The notes below the pieces were generated by a model, which ran no database searches, had not been told where the DNA came from, and saw only the letters and a list, made by a program, of their open reading frames with translations. Below, one piece after another: positions 24,457 to 36,433 of a stretch of 64,000 bases of DNA. The DNA is from Cyathus striatus (taxonomy: Eukaryota; Basidiomycota; Agaricomycetes; Agaricales; Nidulariaceae): assembly GCA_025738555.1 (NCBI GenBank), contig JAOVFP010000018.1:372001-436000 (forward strand), read 5' to 3'. The position numbers and the translations under genes are program-made. Numbering within the stretch: the stretch's first letter is position 1; each line of letters begins with the position of its first letter.

Positions 24457-26119
24457 GACTTCCCGCAGCGTTTAGAAACCTAGATTAAATATCTAAACGT
24501 CGTAAGCGAGATTGGCCGTGATGCCGTTGTCCAAACCGGCTCACTTTGACAGCTGATCTCAAAACTGATCCCTTTCTAGATAATAATCTGGAAGAGGCCC
24601 CCCGGTTTTGAGTCCCCTGTTACATCTCGATAAGCCCAAAATGGTATGCGCCACTGCAGATATTCGCTTCCCACCATCCAGCTCAGTTCAAGCTCAGTTG
24701 GCGGCGAACCACTCATTAAGTAATTACTAGCGTTATCGTAAAACATAGGAAGTATGTAGGCTGAGAGCCATGTATACTGTCTATTTGACTCATTTTATGT
24801 CGTTTTTGTTAGTAGGTGCGTGGCGGATGCTCCTGCTATTTTTTAGTGTGTTGCTTTAGCCATTAAACACGATGGGGTCGTTGTTTTAGCACTATGTATC
24901 TTCTTGAACTCAATAATATATTCTGCCTTTCATAATAACGAGAGGAATGTATGGAAAGTTCTGTTAAATCTAGCGTGTACATTAAATCAATTTATAGTAA
25001 TTTAAGAAAAAGATACTCACACGGCGTAAAGGTACATGCACGTTTACGAAGACATTAAGTATGTACTTTCTCTCTACACATGCCACTGCCTATCATTAAA
25101 TTTTACAAATAATACTTTACTACAGTACTTATTTTTGTTCATATATATTCTGGTCCACCCCCGAGACGTTACAAACTTTCTAACGGCTTTATCAGACCTT
25201 AATCAGCAATTATACATTAGCTTGCTACTTACAACTTGAAGGCGGTAGTATTAAGTTGCACCAAAGTATTATTTATATTATTATAACACTTTATTAAACA
25301 ATACTTCTGATTCTATTTAAAACTACGCTAAGCTATGTCCTTTCGAAGGGTGGGATATATACTCGTATCATATCTACACTACATAGCTTATTACATGTTG
25401 AACGCGAAGATTAGCGTATAAACGCCCTCTAAGCGCTAACGTAGCGCTCAAACCGAGTTGCATTCTGTGAGCAAACCGATCACGTGACGGTACATTTGAG
25501 GTTAGCGTGATCTTCAGATCCAATCGAGATGTAACAGGGGACTACAAACTCCTAAACGCCCTCCTGTAAACGCATTTTCGTTCTCCGACGTCAAAATCCC
25601 TGCAGGGACGTATCATCTCAAGATTCGTACTACTGATACGGTGCTCTCCCTCCCCTCGTATGACATAATCGCAGTATAATTGGCGATGTAGTAGGCTCTA
25701 TGTCATGTTATATTGTATACTTATCCATCACAGTGATTCTTTGTGAAAAAAATAGATCATTACATACTTATTTTTGAGAAAATCGGTCCACAGTGCCACT
25801 GAAGTTCTTCACTATGGGCGGGAACAGCACTTATATCAAAGAAAAGGCTACATCAGACTAGCATGGACATATGTACTGTTTACTTTACAGATTTTCTGAG
25901 AGATGTAGTCGTAAAAAGACGGATAGAAAGCAATATCGTTGTGAATAAAGGAAAAGATAAACGTGTGATAAGATTACTAAAGCGCTTATGAAATTTAGAA
26001 ACGACATTGAAAGTCTAAGGGAAAACGTGCTATGGTTAGAAACGCAGACCTAGATTAGCCGAGCGCCACTTGCTTAAAGTTTAGAAAATAATCTGCGTTT
26101 CTAAACCCTGCGGGAAGTC
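24457..26119. mobile_element. Two nested inverted-repeat elements
   Basis: The outer pair, 24457-24479 and 26097-26119, is a 23-bp inverted repeat with one mismatch, starting GACTTCCCGCAG. The inner pair, 24611-24631 and 25523-25543, is an exact 21-bp inverted repeat starting AGTCCCCTGTTAC. No transposase-like frame is present. I infer a non-autonomous element inserted in another. I could not find a convincing target-site duplication for either. Confidence 0.6.
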
Positions 26120-26329
26120 ATCCAATTTGAACGCGAACTCTAGAGCCTTAATGAATTCGACAAACAATCGTAAACAATGTCCGTTGCTGACTTTAGTACT
26201 GTTACAAGACTAGATCACCCAGAAGCGCAAGACTTGGATTTGGTTCGTCTTCCCGGACATTCACCCGATTTCTGTGACAAATGTTCGTCCTATCATTCAA
26301 GTTATTATCCTCTTTAATTCACTCCATAC

Positions 26330-26890
26330 AATCCATTGGCAAAAACCAACCCACCCCATCGCCCTCGACTGCCAGACTCCAACTCAAGCACATCCTGACA
26401 AACGTCCAACCACGCCTTACCAACCTTATCAAAATCCTCCAACTACACCAAACCCGCAAATCAGCACGCCCTCTCACATGAGAAAAAAAAAATACCTCAT
26501 TCCAAACTTGCACGCTCGCCCTAGTCCACCACTTTCCATTATGCTAATAATACGTGGAACAGGCATTTTTTCCTTCCAAAAATGTCTTACGGAAGGCCAG
26601 ATCGATTTCCCAGCTGTACAGGATTGAGCTTGAGAAGGGGATTTCGATGTTTACCTATGTATTACGATGGTAAGTACCGATAGAAGACGTGAAACGAGAA
26701 AGGCAAAGGAACTGAGAAATGACTCGAGCAAAGAAACGAACCGTATTCAATGTAAGCTCCCCATCAAGATCCATAACACTCGTACCCCAAAGCTCAGCGA
26801 ACTTCAAAGAAAAATCATGACAATATGTGTTGATCTTTTCCTCTCCGCCTAGCCATGCGCAGAATTTCAATGCTACGCCTGGGACTGAGG
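26330..26890 (-). pseudogene. Class V aminotransferase C-terminal fragment
   Basis: The minus strand encodes VALKFCAWLGGEEKINTYCH, then ELWGTSVMDLDGELTLNTV. After a gap come GRASVQVWNEV and LEDFDKVGKAW. This matches the end of fungal PLP-dependent class V aminotransferases (isopenicillin-N-epimerase-like). The lysine-containing PLP region and the whole N-terminal half are missing, and nothing upstream to 27.1 kb restores them. An intron-like GT-AG gap separates the last two pieces. I regard it as a truncated relic. Confidence 0.6.
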
Positions 26891-27120
26891 CTCTTTATAC
26901 ATATAACTAAGCTTGCTACTAACTATAAATACATGCAACTGTAACTTATTTTTAACCATTGAAGGTGTGAAAAAGAACACATGTTACTCTCATAATATAA
27001 CATGTAACCCTTTTTCATCTCTTCATCAAAACATGTATCACTTTCAATTTTATAAATATGTACTGGAATCATATCAAAAGCAGTCAAACATTACCTAGTA
27101 TATGTGCCATACATATACAA

Positions 27121-29728
27121 CTAGTCATTGTATAGACCAAAGATGTCTGATGGCGGTACACATTGAAAATCATCTTCAGGTTCATCGATGTGCCGCACTA
27201 CATCTTCCGGACCAACTGTTGTTTTGTTATGCCTGTATATAAATGATGTCAAGAAAGTCCTACAACAATAATTTAGGACATACTCGTCCAAAAGATGCTC
27301 CTTCATGTCACGTGATGTACCTCGGAACCGGCATATTATACATACAAATCACTTCACCTTTCGCTTTCCGCTTACGTTTTCGTCATTGTGTTCCCTCAAT
27401 ATGAATTTCCGCCGGAGATGTTTCACTCTCTCCACCATAGCTTCATCGACAACAAGTTTGCAAGTAGCGAGATTGGTCTTCTTATTGCTCTTGGCAGAAC
27501 ATTCCTTGTCATTATTATTATGCTTGGCTAGATGTGCAATCTGAAAGAAGCAAATTAATAATTTGATATTTCGTCATAAATAAATAAACGAACTATCATT
27601 CTCCAAGTCATAAATGCCTCATTTATAGCAGGCTTACATTCCATACACTGAAAAATAGGATCAATCTTGTCCATATCTGCAGTGCTTGCAATAGATGCAT
27701 CAAGCCCACAGTTATAAATAACATCTCTGGCAGCTGCTTCGTAGAGTTGGGTATAGTGGATAAATTTCTTATCAATGTCGTGATCGAACATGCCAGTGGA
27801 ACTTTTGAACACTGTCTCAAGATGCTTGGAGTAATGATTATCTCTTCCAAACACATGTGGAGACACCATATGTTCATGCATCAGGATTCTGGGATACCGG
27901 ATGTAGCAATCTACACCGGCATTAGATGAACTCGAATGGTAATCATATGATTCGGGTTCATAGCTCTTTGAATAGTTGGGAAAATATGAATATAGATAAC
28001 GGCTAGAAGTGCAAAAATCACATTTGAATGCAGTCGTCACACGTGTAAGCATCCTTTCTGCATTCTTGAGCTCGCCTTCATTGGGTGGTTGACCCAGTAT
28101 CATTTCTAGGAGTTTTTCATCCTTCTCTGTCTTCCACTCCATACAAAAGTCATCTAGTCCATGTGCAACATCTTTAAAGTCGTCAATTGTCAGCTCTATG
28201 CTCATTCCCGTATCCATAATTAGATCATGGAGGGGTCCAAAAAGAAGTAGAGTTACTGGAGGAGGAATAATTGTGCTAATCGGCTTAGTGAGCGTGTAAC
28301 TCCCATGGAATTCGATGAGCACAGGAACATGAGCCTTCAGCTTGGCACATTGCAGATCCTTTAAGTAGAAAGCATTTTTCTCCTTCAAGTACTTTGTAAG
28401 ACTGGGCAGAATTTCGTCCCATACTGGACAAAATCATTAGTGTTATGTGTTAATTAATATACAATTATAAAAACCATGTTCAGTTAGCTTCTCCACTTTT
28501 GATACAAGTTCGTGGTGTTGAATATGCTCATTCATTGGTAAAAACTCAATAATCTCAAGCCATCCCAAGTCAGTGAGTCATTTGATGATCCTACGACAAA
28601 TTATTTATTCACATTTCACAACTCGTATGTCCAATATCACAATGATTGCGGATGTACTCATTTACACGCAAGCTACAAATTTTATCATTACGTGTATTGA
28701 GCCATCCTCGGCATTCTTATGCATGCTATAACATAATATTTTAGTACAAATAAAACGAAATGTTTCAAGAATGTAATACATGAACCGTTAGGATCTTACA
28801 TCGTCTTTTGCTAGAATTTATTTCCTACTTAGTCTTTTCTTCATCATCCAAAGCATTGTACACCTTTTTATTGGCCTTCAGAAATGGTTTGTAATAAAAT
28901 TTACGAGAGCGCCCTGTTTAAACATGAATTCCGTGAATATGTATTTCATAACGGAAAATATACCATCGCCATCAAGACAAAATATCTTCGGACAGGCTTC
29001 CACGATACAGTCACTATGGCGATAAGGCCGTTGCATGAAACCGAAGACGCGCAATTAGCATGGAAATTCTATACGCATTGAGCTGAAACGTACTTGACAT
29101 CAGAGTCCAGACAAGATACACACAACCTTATGCGCAAATCCCAGCACACCTTTGAAGTGCTGAAAAGACATCTTTGACAATGTGTTTCAAACAGCAACGC
29201 TGCGTAACCCCGTTCGCTCATACCCTTTGGACATTCTGGGAGACCATCGAGATTGCTTCGTGCGCGCTTCCACACAATCGAGGCAGAGGGCCATATCAGA
29301 AAGTTACGCAGCGATTTTGACATACGTGACAGGTGAACGAGATCTAAGGGTTCTAGTAGCACAAATATCTATATAGGCTGGTTTAGGGTTAAATGTTCTA
29401 CAAAACCATTGTATAATCGCACCTCAAACCAAACGTCGATAGGCATTTCGGCCAACTGCTTCAATGCATCCCGTTTCCCAAATACCCGAGTCGAAGAAAA
29501 GGATATTTTTGATGAAATCTGAATATTTTTAACAACGGTATTCGAGTCTGGCTCCTCCAGAATCAGAGAGAGGTTGTTGTCATCAGAGTGGTGGGAATCG
29601 AATTCGGCTTCGGAAGACTCAGAAGAGTTCATCGCGTAAGGGGAATGCTGCTGTGGCAATTTGTTCACACCGTCATCAGAATCGATTTCGGAGGGTGTAG
29701 ACGATGATGGTAGGACCATAGAAGCCAT
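27121..29728 (-). pseudogene. F-box protein, family copy B (nonsense-bearing)
   Basis: Exons aligned to paralogue D: exon 1 29423-29728 (MASMVLPSSST to MPIDVWFE), exon 2 29094-29368 (the same 275-nt F-box/Cys exon), exon 7 27594-28423, exon 8 ending at 27540 and exon 9 27121-27232. Four in-frame stops replace residues conserved in the paralogues: TAG at 28825-28827 (W in A and D), TAA at 28717-28719 (Q in D), TGA at 28578-28580 and TGA at 27349-27351 (both R). Exon 3 is unreadable. Exon 7 nevertheless keeps about 277 open codons, including the FKCDFC and HEHMVSPH finger-like motif. A CACGTGG lies upstream, and the F-box/LRR gene starts divergently 182 bp away. Confidence 0.75.
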
Positions 29729-29909
29729 GCACGCTGAGGGCGTGAAAGGGGAGGCCTGCTTAAGCTATAGGAAGACACTGGTGGGCCACGTGGTCGTGTA
29801 GACAGATATTGACATAAGGTTACATAACATATCAACAGCAACGATTACTAATGATCATCAATCACAGAACTTAATACCCACACCCTCCTGCTACTCACCA
29901 TCATCATCC

Positions 29910-30940
29910 ATGGCACATACTCGTCGTCCTATAAGCAGGACAACTTCTAGTGACACCAATCCATCGATCCTCAACGAAGACATAGTAAACGAGGTCCTCA
30001 AATACGTACGGCAATACAGCGACCTCGCCCAACTGTCACTCGTCAACTCGCTGTTCTACGAATGTGCAACATATGTACTATACCACGATATCCAGCTGAA
30101 AAACAACGTTGGGAAGTTCTGTGAACTGATAAAAGCGAAGGAAATTCTTGCAAGTAAAGTTGTGTACCTTACGATCTCTCCTCCATCTCGATCGGAAAGA
30201 AGCAACAGTACCTCCAAACTATCCAAATTCAGGGTATCTTTAGCAGACATATTGCATAACATGACGAGTCTTAGAAGTCTCACCATATTCGACGCAAAAA
30301 TTCTATTACAGATTAGCCATTCCCAAAGTATTGAATACCAATATCCTTTCAGCTTAACAGCTTTCGTTGCTGTCGGTCCAAGGCTCGACGACCATTTATC
30401 CCAGTTTCTCCTACACCAGACCGAGCTCAGATGCCTGTCTATTACCAGCGGGGAGAATCATCCAGTTATCGAAGGCTTTGCATTTCAGCCCCTTCAACAG
30501 CTTTGTTATCTCGAAGCACCGATTAACCTTCTTCGCACAATCCCAGTATCCAAATTAAGCTTCCTCTATCCTCGCTTGACATATCTATCTATACATGAAC
30601 ACGACATATTTCTGGACACAGTACGCTTATATAACACTGCGTATTTATCACACTCAATCATTATCTTCAGAAAAGCGAGCGGCACTTCGGCATTAAAATA
30701 GCATCAATTATGTCTGCTATATCAACCCTTAGGCACCTCAGAATTACTCTCAAGGTGGAATCTTTTAGTATACTTACTTCCGCACGAAGTGCGAGGTTAC
30801 TGTCTGCAATCGTGAACGCTACGACATTTATTCGCCCACAGAACTTGAACAAGATACATATTGGAGAAGGATTTCCTTTCGAATGGAACTATGTTCCCAG
30901 GGAATGTCGATGGCTGTCCAGAACTGGGATATATGTGTAG
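29910..30940 (+). CDS. F-box/LRR-like protein
   Basis: Exon 1 29910-30620 and exon 2 30671-30940 are joined over a 50-bp intron (GTACGC to TTCAG, with a CTCAAT branch-like site), giving 326 residues. Residues 19-60 read ILNEDIVNEVLKYVRQYSDL, then AQLSLVNSLFYECATYVLY, which fits a short F-box. The remainder has leucine-rich periodicity (SLRSLTIFDAK, ELRCLSITSG, STLRHLRITL), as in Agaricomycete F-box proteins with degenerate LRRs. It is divergent from copy B. The role is inferred as an SCF substrate adaptor. The protein is not related to the A-E family beyond the F-box. Confidence 0.75.
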
Positions 30941-32130
30941 TATTGAAACTCCATACTACTTGTTGCTCTGTATTTAAGCGCCGAGTGCATCAATTACAGT
31001 AAAAAGTGTGTGGGAGATAGCTGAGTGTCACACCTGGACTAGTAGATAATACTACAATAATACTACAATAGAGTATTCCATAAGGCAATAGAATATCAAA
31101 CACTTACTAGCTTGATAGAATGGTGGTTATGTGTTAACACTGCCAATTGACTTGGTAGCTCAGTAAACTCAGTAAGTGCATGTGAAGATAAAGCCAGAAA
31201 GGAAGGTAAAATTTCCAGAGTCCCACTTTCTCTGTTTACATGTGCGGCATTGGGTACGGGGTAGCGTACGTGCGCTATCACATCACCAGTACTACTCAGG
31301 GAGAAGAGAGGTAAGCGAAAAGATTTGAAACTGAAAGGCTAGAAGCGAAGAATAACGGAAAGGGGGAAGTATATAATAGACATATGTATAGTGAATCGAA
31401 AGACACTGTGTTGAATGAAGATATAGTGACTCACGATCTCTAACTCTCTCGCAGCTCTTCGGCAATGAAGGCAGTTCACTCTTGACACTACCACAGATAG
31501 AAATACTGGAGTAAAGACATATATGTTACTCTCCCTGGAAGTAACCAAAGTAGGTGGCTAGGCGGCGACTCGACATGGTCGTGGATTAAAGTACGCCCAA
31601 TGCCTTGACCCGAGTCCCTGTTCCTTCCACCAATAGGCATGTCGTATGCTGACAATAAAAACCTGGTCAATGCACTTCGGTGGTCGAAACACCGGTCTTG
31701 AGAGGATGTGACTGTGTACCCTAAGCCCTGCGGCTACTGAGCCATCTGATGTTAGTAGCGTGCCTTTAAAGAATACAAACACGTAGTAAATCTTGAGAAC
31801 GAGGATTTTAATGCCTAGACCAGTAGAAAATACGAAGCAGTAAGGTAGACAGAAGAGCTGTAACCGAGACGCGTCAACACCGTTAACCTTACGAGAAGTT
31901 GAACGCGACGTCGCCAGCGCACAGACGAGTCACGCGTTGTTTTGCATAGGCTTCCCAATATTTGGTCCACCTGCAGCGTCCACACAATACTTAAGAGAAA
32001 CAGAAGGAAAGAATATGAGTATAAAAGAAAAAGTGTATTATAGTAGGTAGAAATATCTAATGGAGTATAAAAGCGAAATAAAAGGAAATAGAATCAAAAT
32101 GGATACAAAACAGGGTTCTACCAGTGTGCC
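30941..32130. other. No supported gene
   Basis: Minus-strand frames at 31096-31281, 31339-31548 and 31558-31782 are open but unconnected and lack domains. A relic of another F-box/LRR gene is possible but cannot be shown. Confidence 0.35.
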
Positions 32131-32149
32131 TACTACGTCCTCCACAAAG

Positions 32150-32640
32150 GTGGCATGTAAACATCAAATTCGCAATCGTAAATACAACTAGGCCACGTAT
32201 AGACCGAAGACGTCAGGCGGTAATTGACAATAAAAATTATGGGTTCATCGATGTACTGCATCACATCTTTTATATCAATCATTGCTTTATTATGTCTAAA
32301 AGTTCGTGTCGAACACCGTCCATATTTTCCTGAGCTCCCCTCCACAAATTAGAGGAAGATTCAGCCATAAGAAATTTTCGCAACGATTTCGAGGTACGCG
32401 ACAGGCTAATGAGGTCCAATGGCTCCAACTGCGAGAAAATCTAGTACAACGACATCTAAGGTCAAATTTTTCTTTGAGTAATATCGTAGGAACTAACCTC
32501 AAGCCATAAATCCTTAGGCATTCCAGCCAACTGGCCCACCGCATCCCGCTTTCCAAATATGTCGGCGGAGGTAACTTCATATTTCTGCTTTTCAAGGGCG
32601 GTTTTTCGTAGGTTATTACTTGGATCGTATCGATATCAGA
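32150..32640 (-). pseudogene. F-box family copy C, internally deleted relic
   Basis: The minus strand has FGKRDAVGQLAGMPKDLWLE, ending at a GTTAGT donor, then after a short intron IFSQLEPLDLISLSRTSKSL, the F-box exon. About 75 residues later the sequence passes straight to a TTTTAG acceptor and HNKAMIDIKDVMQYIDEP, which is the last exon of B, D and E. All exons between are gone, and frames are disrupted upstream of FGKRD. It is closest to copy B in the FGKRDA region. Confidence 0.75.
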
Positions 32641-32869
32641 GTAGGAGTCAGATATTTAGATAGCCATAGAGCTTTGGTAGTGGGGGGGGAAGGAAGAATT
32701 CGATTCTGAATATTAAAACGAAAAAATCATTAAGTAGATAATTTAATGGCACGTGATCGTGAGCATTGCATCAAATCTTGAAATCGAAGGTCGTCGATCC
32801 AGAATGGTCGAGACACCGCAAGATATAACTAGACAAATGTCCCGTTGTCGTTAGATCTCGCTATACCTA

Positions 32870-33052
32870 CCAGGAAAATAGAATTCAAGCAAACCTAACA
32901 TTTCTTTGGCGCTAGGCCGGACTAGATGTACATAGATCAGAATCGCAAAAAATTTATGTATTCTATTTTTTATAGCGAGGTCGCTTGACATCTAGTCGTT
33001 GGATCTCACTCAATGCCGCTCGCTTTCCCTAGACCAACTTTTGACTGGGGTG
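32870..33052. repeat. Dispersed short repeat, copy 2
   Basis: Same ordered blocks as 10780-11015, including TTTCTTTGGCGCTAG, TTTATGTATTCTAT and the terminal ACTTTTGACTGGGG. It is non-coding and lies between relic C and the VWA gene. Confidence 0.6.
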
Positions 33053-33180
33053 TGATGGCCACGCCCGAATTCCCCTGATAGCGGTTCGCACTCCTTTGAC
33101 TAGGAACCTTCAACCTCTAGTGGCTTCTAGTTTACGTATTGGATAACCTATATTCTTCTCCACCTTCCCCGACATTCATC

Positions 33181-33640
33181 CTAGCTGAGAGTCACTTGAC
33201 AAGGGCGGGATCTCATCATCGATATTAAGTTCAAGGAGTTGTACTCCTTTTCATCAGTATTTATTCTGATTGTCACAAATTGAGGGAAGATGGAGTTGAC
33301 ATCTTTCTTTGCGAGCGAGACAACATCTCTACTGAAGTTAGAAGAACCATTGAAATTAAGTTTCTTCAACTTCTCTAATTCTTCAATCTTCCAATCTTCT
33401 CCCAGTGACACATTAAAGATAATTAAAGTCTCTAGAGAACATTAAGATCTCTTCTCCGAAAATGCTGCATATTCTCCATGCCAAAGTTAGAATCTATCTT
33501 TAAGGTTTTGAGACCCGAATAGGGGTGTGTGAGTAAGTGGCAGTAAGAATGTAATGTGGTGCGGTAATGAAAGACACGAGTTTTGTAGCGCAGGCAAACC
33601 GATCCGATATCCACGTTTTCATGGAGATAAACTTTGATAA
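33181..33640 (-). pseudogene. Possible LRR/F-box C-terminal relic
   Basis: Two adjoining minus-strand frames give LKTLKIDSNFGMENMQHF and, in a second frame, ETLIIFNVSLGEDWKIEELE followed by KLKKLNFNGSSN. The spacing of Leu and Ile resembles the irregular LRRs of fungal F-box proteins. The two frames are separated by stops, and no F-box is found upstream before the VWA gene starts on the other strand. A real small gene with an intron is an alternative. Confidence 0.3.
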
Positions 33641-33719
33641 CGCTGCGACCACAAATATATAAGAGCTAGGTCCCCCACTCTCCCACTGTTCGAGTTACCT
33701 CTTTACTTTAGACCTGAAA

Positions 33720-35901
33720 ATGCTTATATTTCTCATCTTTGTACTTTTCCCAACTGTTCGTGGTGGCTCTAGGACCTTCGGCCGATATTCGAGTGGAGAC
33801 AATGGAAGAGGCCATACGATTTCTGTGACTGGGAACATGCCCAGGACATTCGAGATGTCTTATGCTATCTCTCCAGGTACAAATGAGGCTGCTTCGTTTG
33901 TCGTCGACGGTGCGATGCTTATTCTCTCCGATTATTTACGGTGTCTGTGCTAATAGTTGCCTATACAGGCACCATATTTAATTTCGAATCGTCATCTGGG
34001 GCATCCACTAGTAAGCATTTCTCCCTGTTAATCCTTTATTCTTTAACGTTTGCCTACATCGTAAGGGGGGACAGCCGATCCACTGGATTACAACAAATGC
34101 AACGGAGATGAACGATTTAGTACTGGCCGCAACGTACACGTCTCATTTGCTACTGAGCAGGCTACTCCGGCTTTTGCAGATCCGCAACTGTAAGTGTCGT
34201 TTTTGTCTCACCCTTTCGCTACTCAGTTTCAACGACTTCTTTGATAGCTATGGCAATGCTTTTGCCCCGAGGTGCGAATGCAACAGCGTTCAATCCATCC
34301 TCCTCGATGCATTCATCAGAGGACTTGGTATCATTCTCATTTTCGTCTGCTTCTGGGTTCTCCTTCGATGGTTCATCGAGAACAAAAGCCATCCCCATCT
34401 TCGCGCGTCCTCTTCCCGCTCCAAGCTGCGAGTGACCAATCGTGTCTCTTCGATCCCCAAACACAACCTAGGGCGAGCGTCTAAAGAGTACAAAGACATT
34501 TCCATTATCACTTCTCCGGTCATCATGCCCAATGTTGATGATGCATGTGAAGAAGTAGACTCGACAACTACTATTCCAGTCTCTGTCAAAGGCAATGGTT
34601 CTGCTGTTTATAGCAAGAAGAATAACCTTCTTCCGTCTGAGCCCTCAGAACGCAGCTCTGTTTCAGGTGAATCGATGGTGTCGATGTATGTGTTTAATAA
34701 CAGGGAACTCCAATCTCCTATCTCTGCCGCTCCACTACAGGCCCCTACTGCCCCTCCTCAGGCGAAGTGGACTCCGTATAGTGATGTGTCCAAGGCTAAT
34801 GGATTTGCAGCCACCCCTGCTATACTCTTACCTCCAGAACGCAATCTCACGCCTCCACCTCCACCTCCGAGGACAATTCCAAATTTTAACCCTGTGCTTG
34901 GATTGCCACGACCTGCTATGATTGAGAAAATTCTGCAGTACGGTTTTAAACTTCTACAGATTACATTCCTACTAATCAGCGTGTAATTTATAGGGTTTAC
35001 GACTTTATTTTTCTGATAGACGACTCTGGATCAGTAAGTAGCTAGGTTTATAAAGAATGTACGGCCACACTAACATCCATAGATGCATGGATCTTCATGG
35101 TCAGAGGCTAGAGAATCAGTCAACGAGCTCGCGAACTGGATACTTGATAACGGATGGGATAGAGATGGAATTACTTTGAGGTTCCTTAATTCAGATCGTC
35201 TCTTTAAATTTCAAGATCTGAACGGTATATCAGTAAGTATTATATATGTTGATTACTGCCGTCTAAAATGTAATATTTATGAACAGGATAAAAACAAAAT
35301 ACGACAGCTTGTCAATGTGGTCGATCCCGAAGGTTTGTTAGGTTTGATTTGTTGTCGCTTATAGCGAGTCTTACTACGGTAACAGCTGGAACACCGACTG
35401 GACAACGATGTTACGAAATCCTGAATGCTCATATTGATAAGTTAGAGAATGCAAAGAACACACAACAGTACGCTAAGATTAAGCCGCTCATTCTTGTGGT
35501 TATTACAGATGGTGCTCCTAGTATGGCTTCTTGCTCTACATTTGATGTATGCCGGCTGACAGACCTACAGCGGATGGATATGAATATGAACTATCCCGTG
35601 TTCTTATGTCAATTTCGACTCGATTGGCGACATGCCGTCATCACCCAAACTCAATGGCCATCCAGTTTGTTCAAGTAGGAAGTGATCCGAGAGCTGCACA
35701 GTCCCTCAAAGTATTGACTCAGTTGAATACAAATGTTTGCTATAACCTTACGAGGATTCTACAAGTTCGCGCTGATGTCAATTTTCTTAGGGAATGGTGG
35801 ATGCAATTTCCTCCGCTGATCTTGGATCACTGTCCCCGGATAAACTGGGTCAGCTCATGCTAGGGGGTGTACATCCAAATGTCAGAGCTAAGGGTACCTA
35901 G
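33720..35901 (+). CDS. Signal-peptide, single-TM protein with cytosolic VWA domain
   Basis: Ten exons: 33720-33909, 33969-34010, 34066-34189, 34227-34937, 34994-35033, 35083-35232, 35287-35332, 35365-35520, 35571-35734 and 35791-35901. Together they give 577 residues with consistent phases. MLIFLIFVLFPTVRG is a signal-like N-terminus, followed by an ectodomain of about 130 residues containing YNKCNGDERFSTG. A membrane helix GLGIILIFVCFWVLL lies near residue 155, then a Pro/Ser-rich tail with six consecutive prolines. The VWA domain starts at FIFLIDDSGS (MIDAS D-x-S-x-S), with TPTG supplying the MIDAS Thr and VVITDGAP the second Asp. It ends soon after GGVHPNVRAKG. VWA domains bind metal-dependent protein ligands; the partner is unknown. 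Two introns are very short (32 and 37 nt), which is the main doubt about the exact model. Confidence 0.75.
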
Positions 35902-36433
35902 AGGGATTTCACCTGTACGTTGGCACGAGAAGGTGACCGATAGTCTGGATAAACGCTGACAGAAAATAGGTTCAACCCTCATTTTCATCTTCATTGCCAT
36001 TACGCTTGTTGACGCGGCTTCGCTTTATCGTTGTCCTTCTGTATCTTCAAAGTCTTTCGAATCACTTTTGCTTTTGTTACTTCCGCTTTGTATGTCAGTG
36101 TATCCAGAACATCACTGAAAAAACAATGAAGATACCAATTCCACTTGTTTCTGTTTGCCGATGCAATGTTATGTCCTGTTCCCGCATTCACTCTGACTAC
36201 AGATTCCTGCGGTCGACGGGGATCGGGGTTATAGTCTTCATTTGCTAAATACGCACTAGAACCAGTCAAAAAACAGTCAAATGTTACCCAGTATATTTGC
36301 CAACTTACAGCCATTTGTTTTAGCAAAGTTAATAGCAGCCCTTCGGTGCAATAATAACATCACAAATATGCCATGAATAAAACCACAGTAGCGACATAAA
36401 GAAAAGACTGAGACAAATGCTACCATAACCTTC

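Noticed and set aside
28884..29081. 65-codon plus-strand frame within copy B
   Set aside because: It is antisense to decayed exons 2-4 of copy B, has no motif, and is explained by the opposite strand.
34219..34595. Open frames antisense to the VWA gene's exon 4
   Set aside because: Shadows of the Ser/Pro-rich coding exon; the plus-strand model has signal peptide, membrane helix and VWA motifs.
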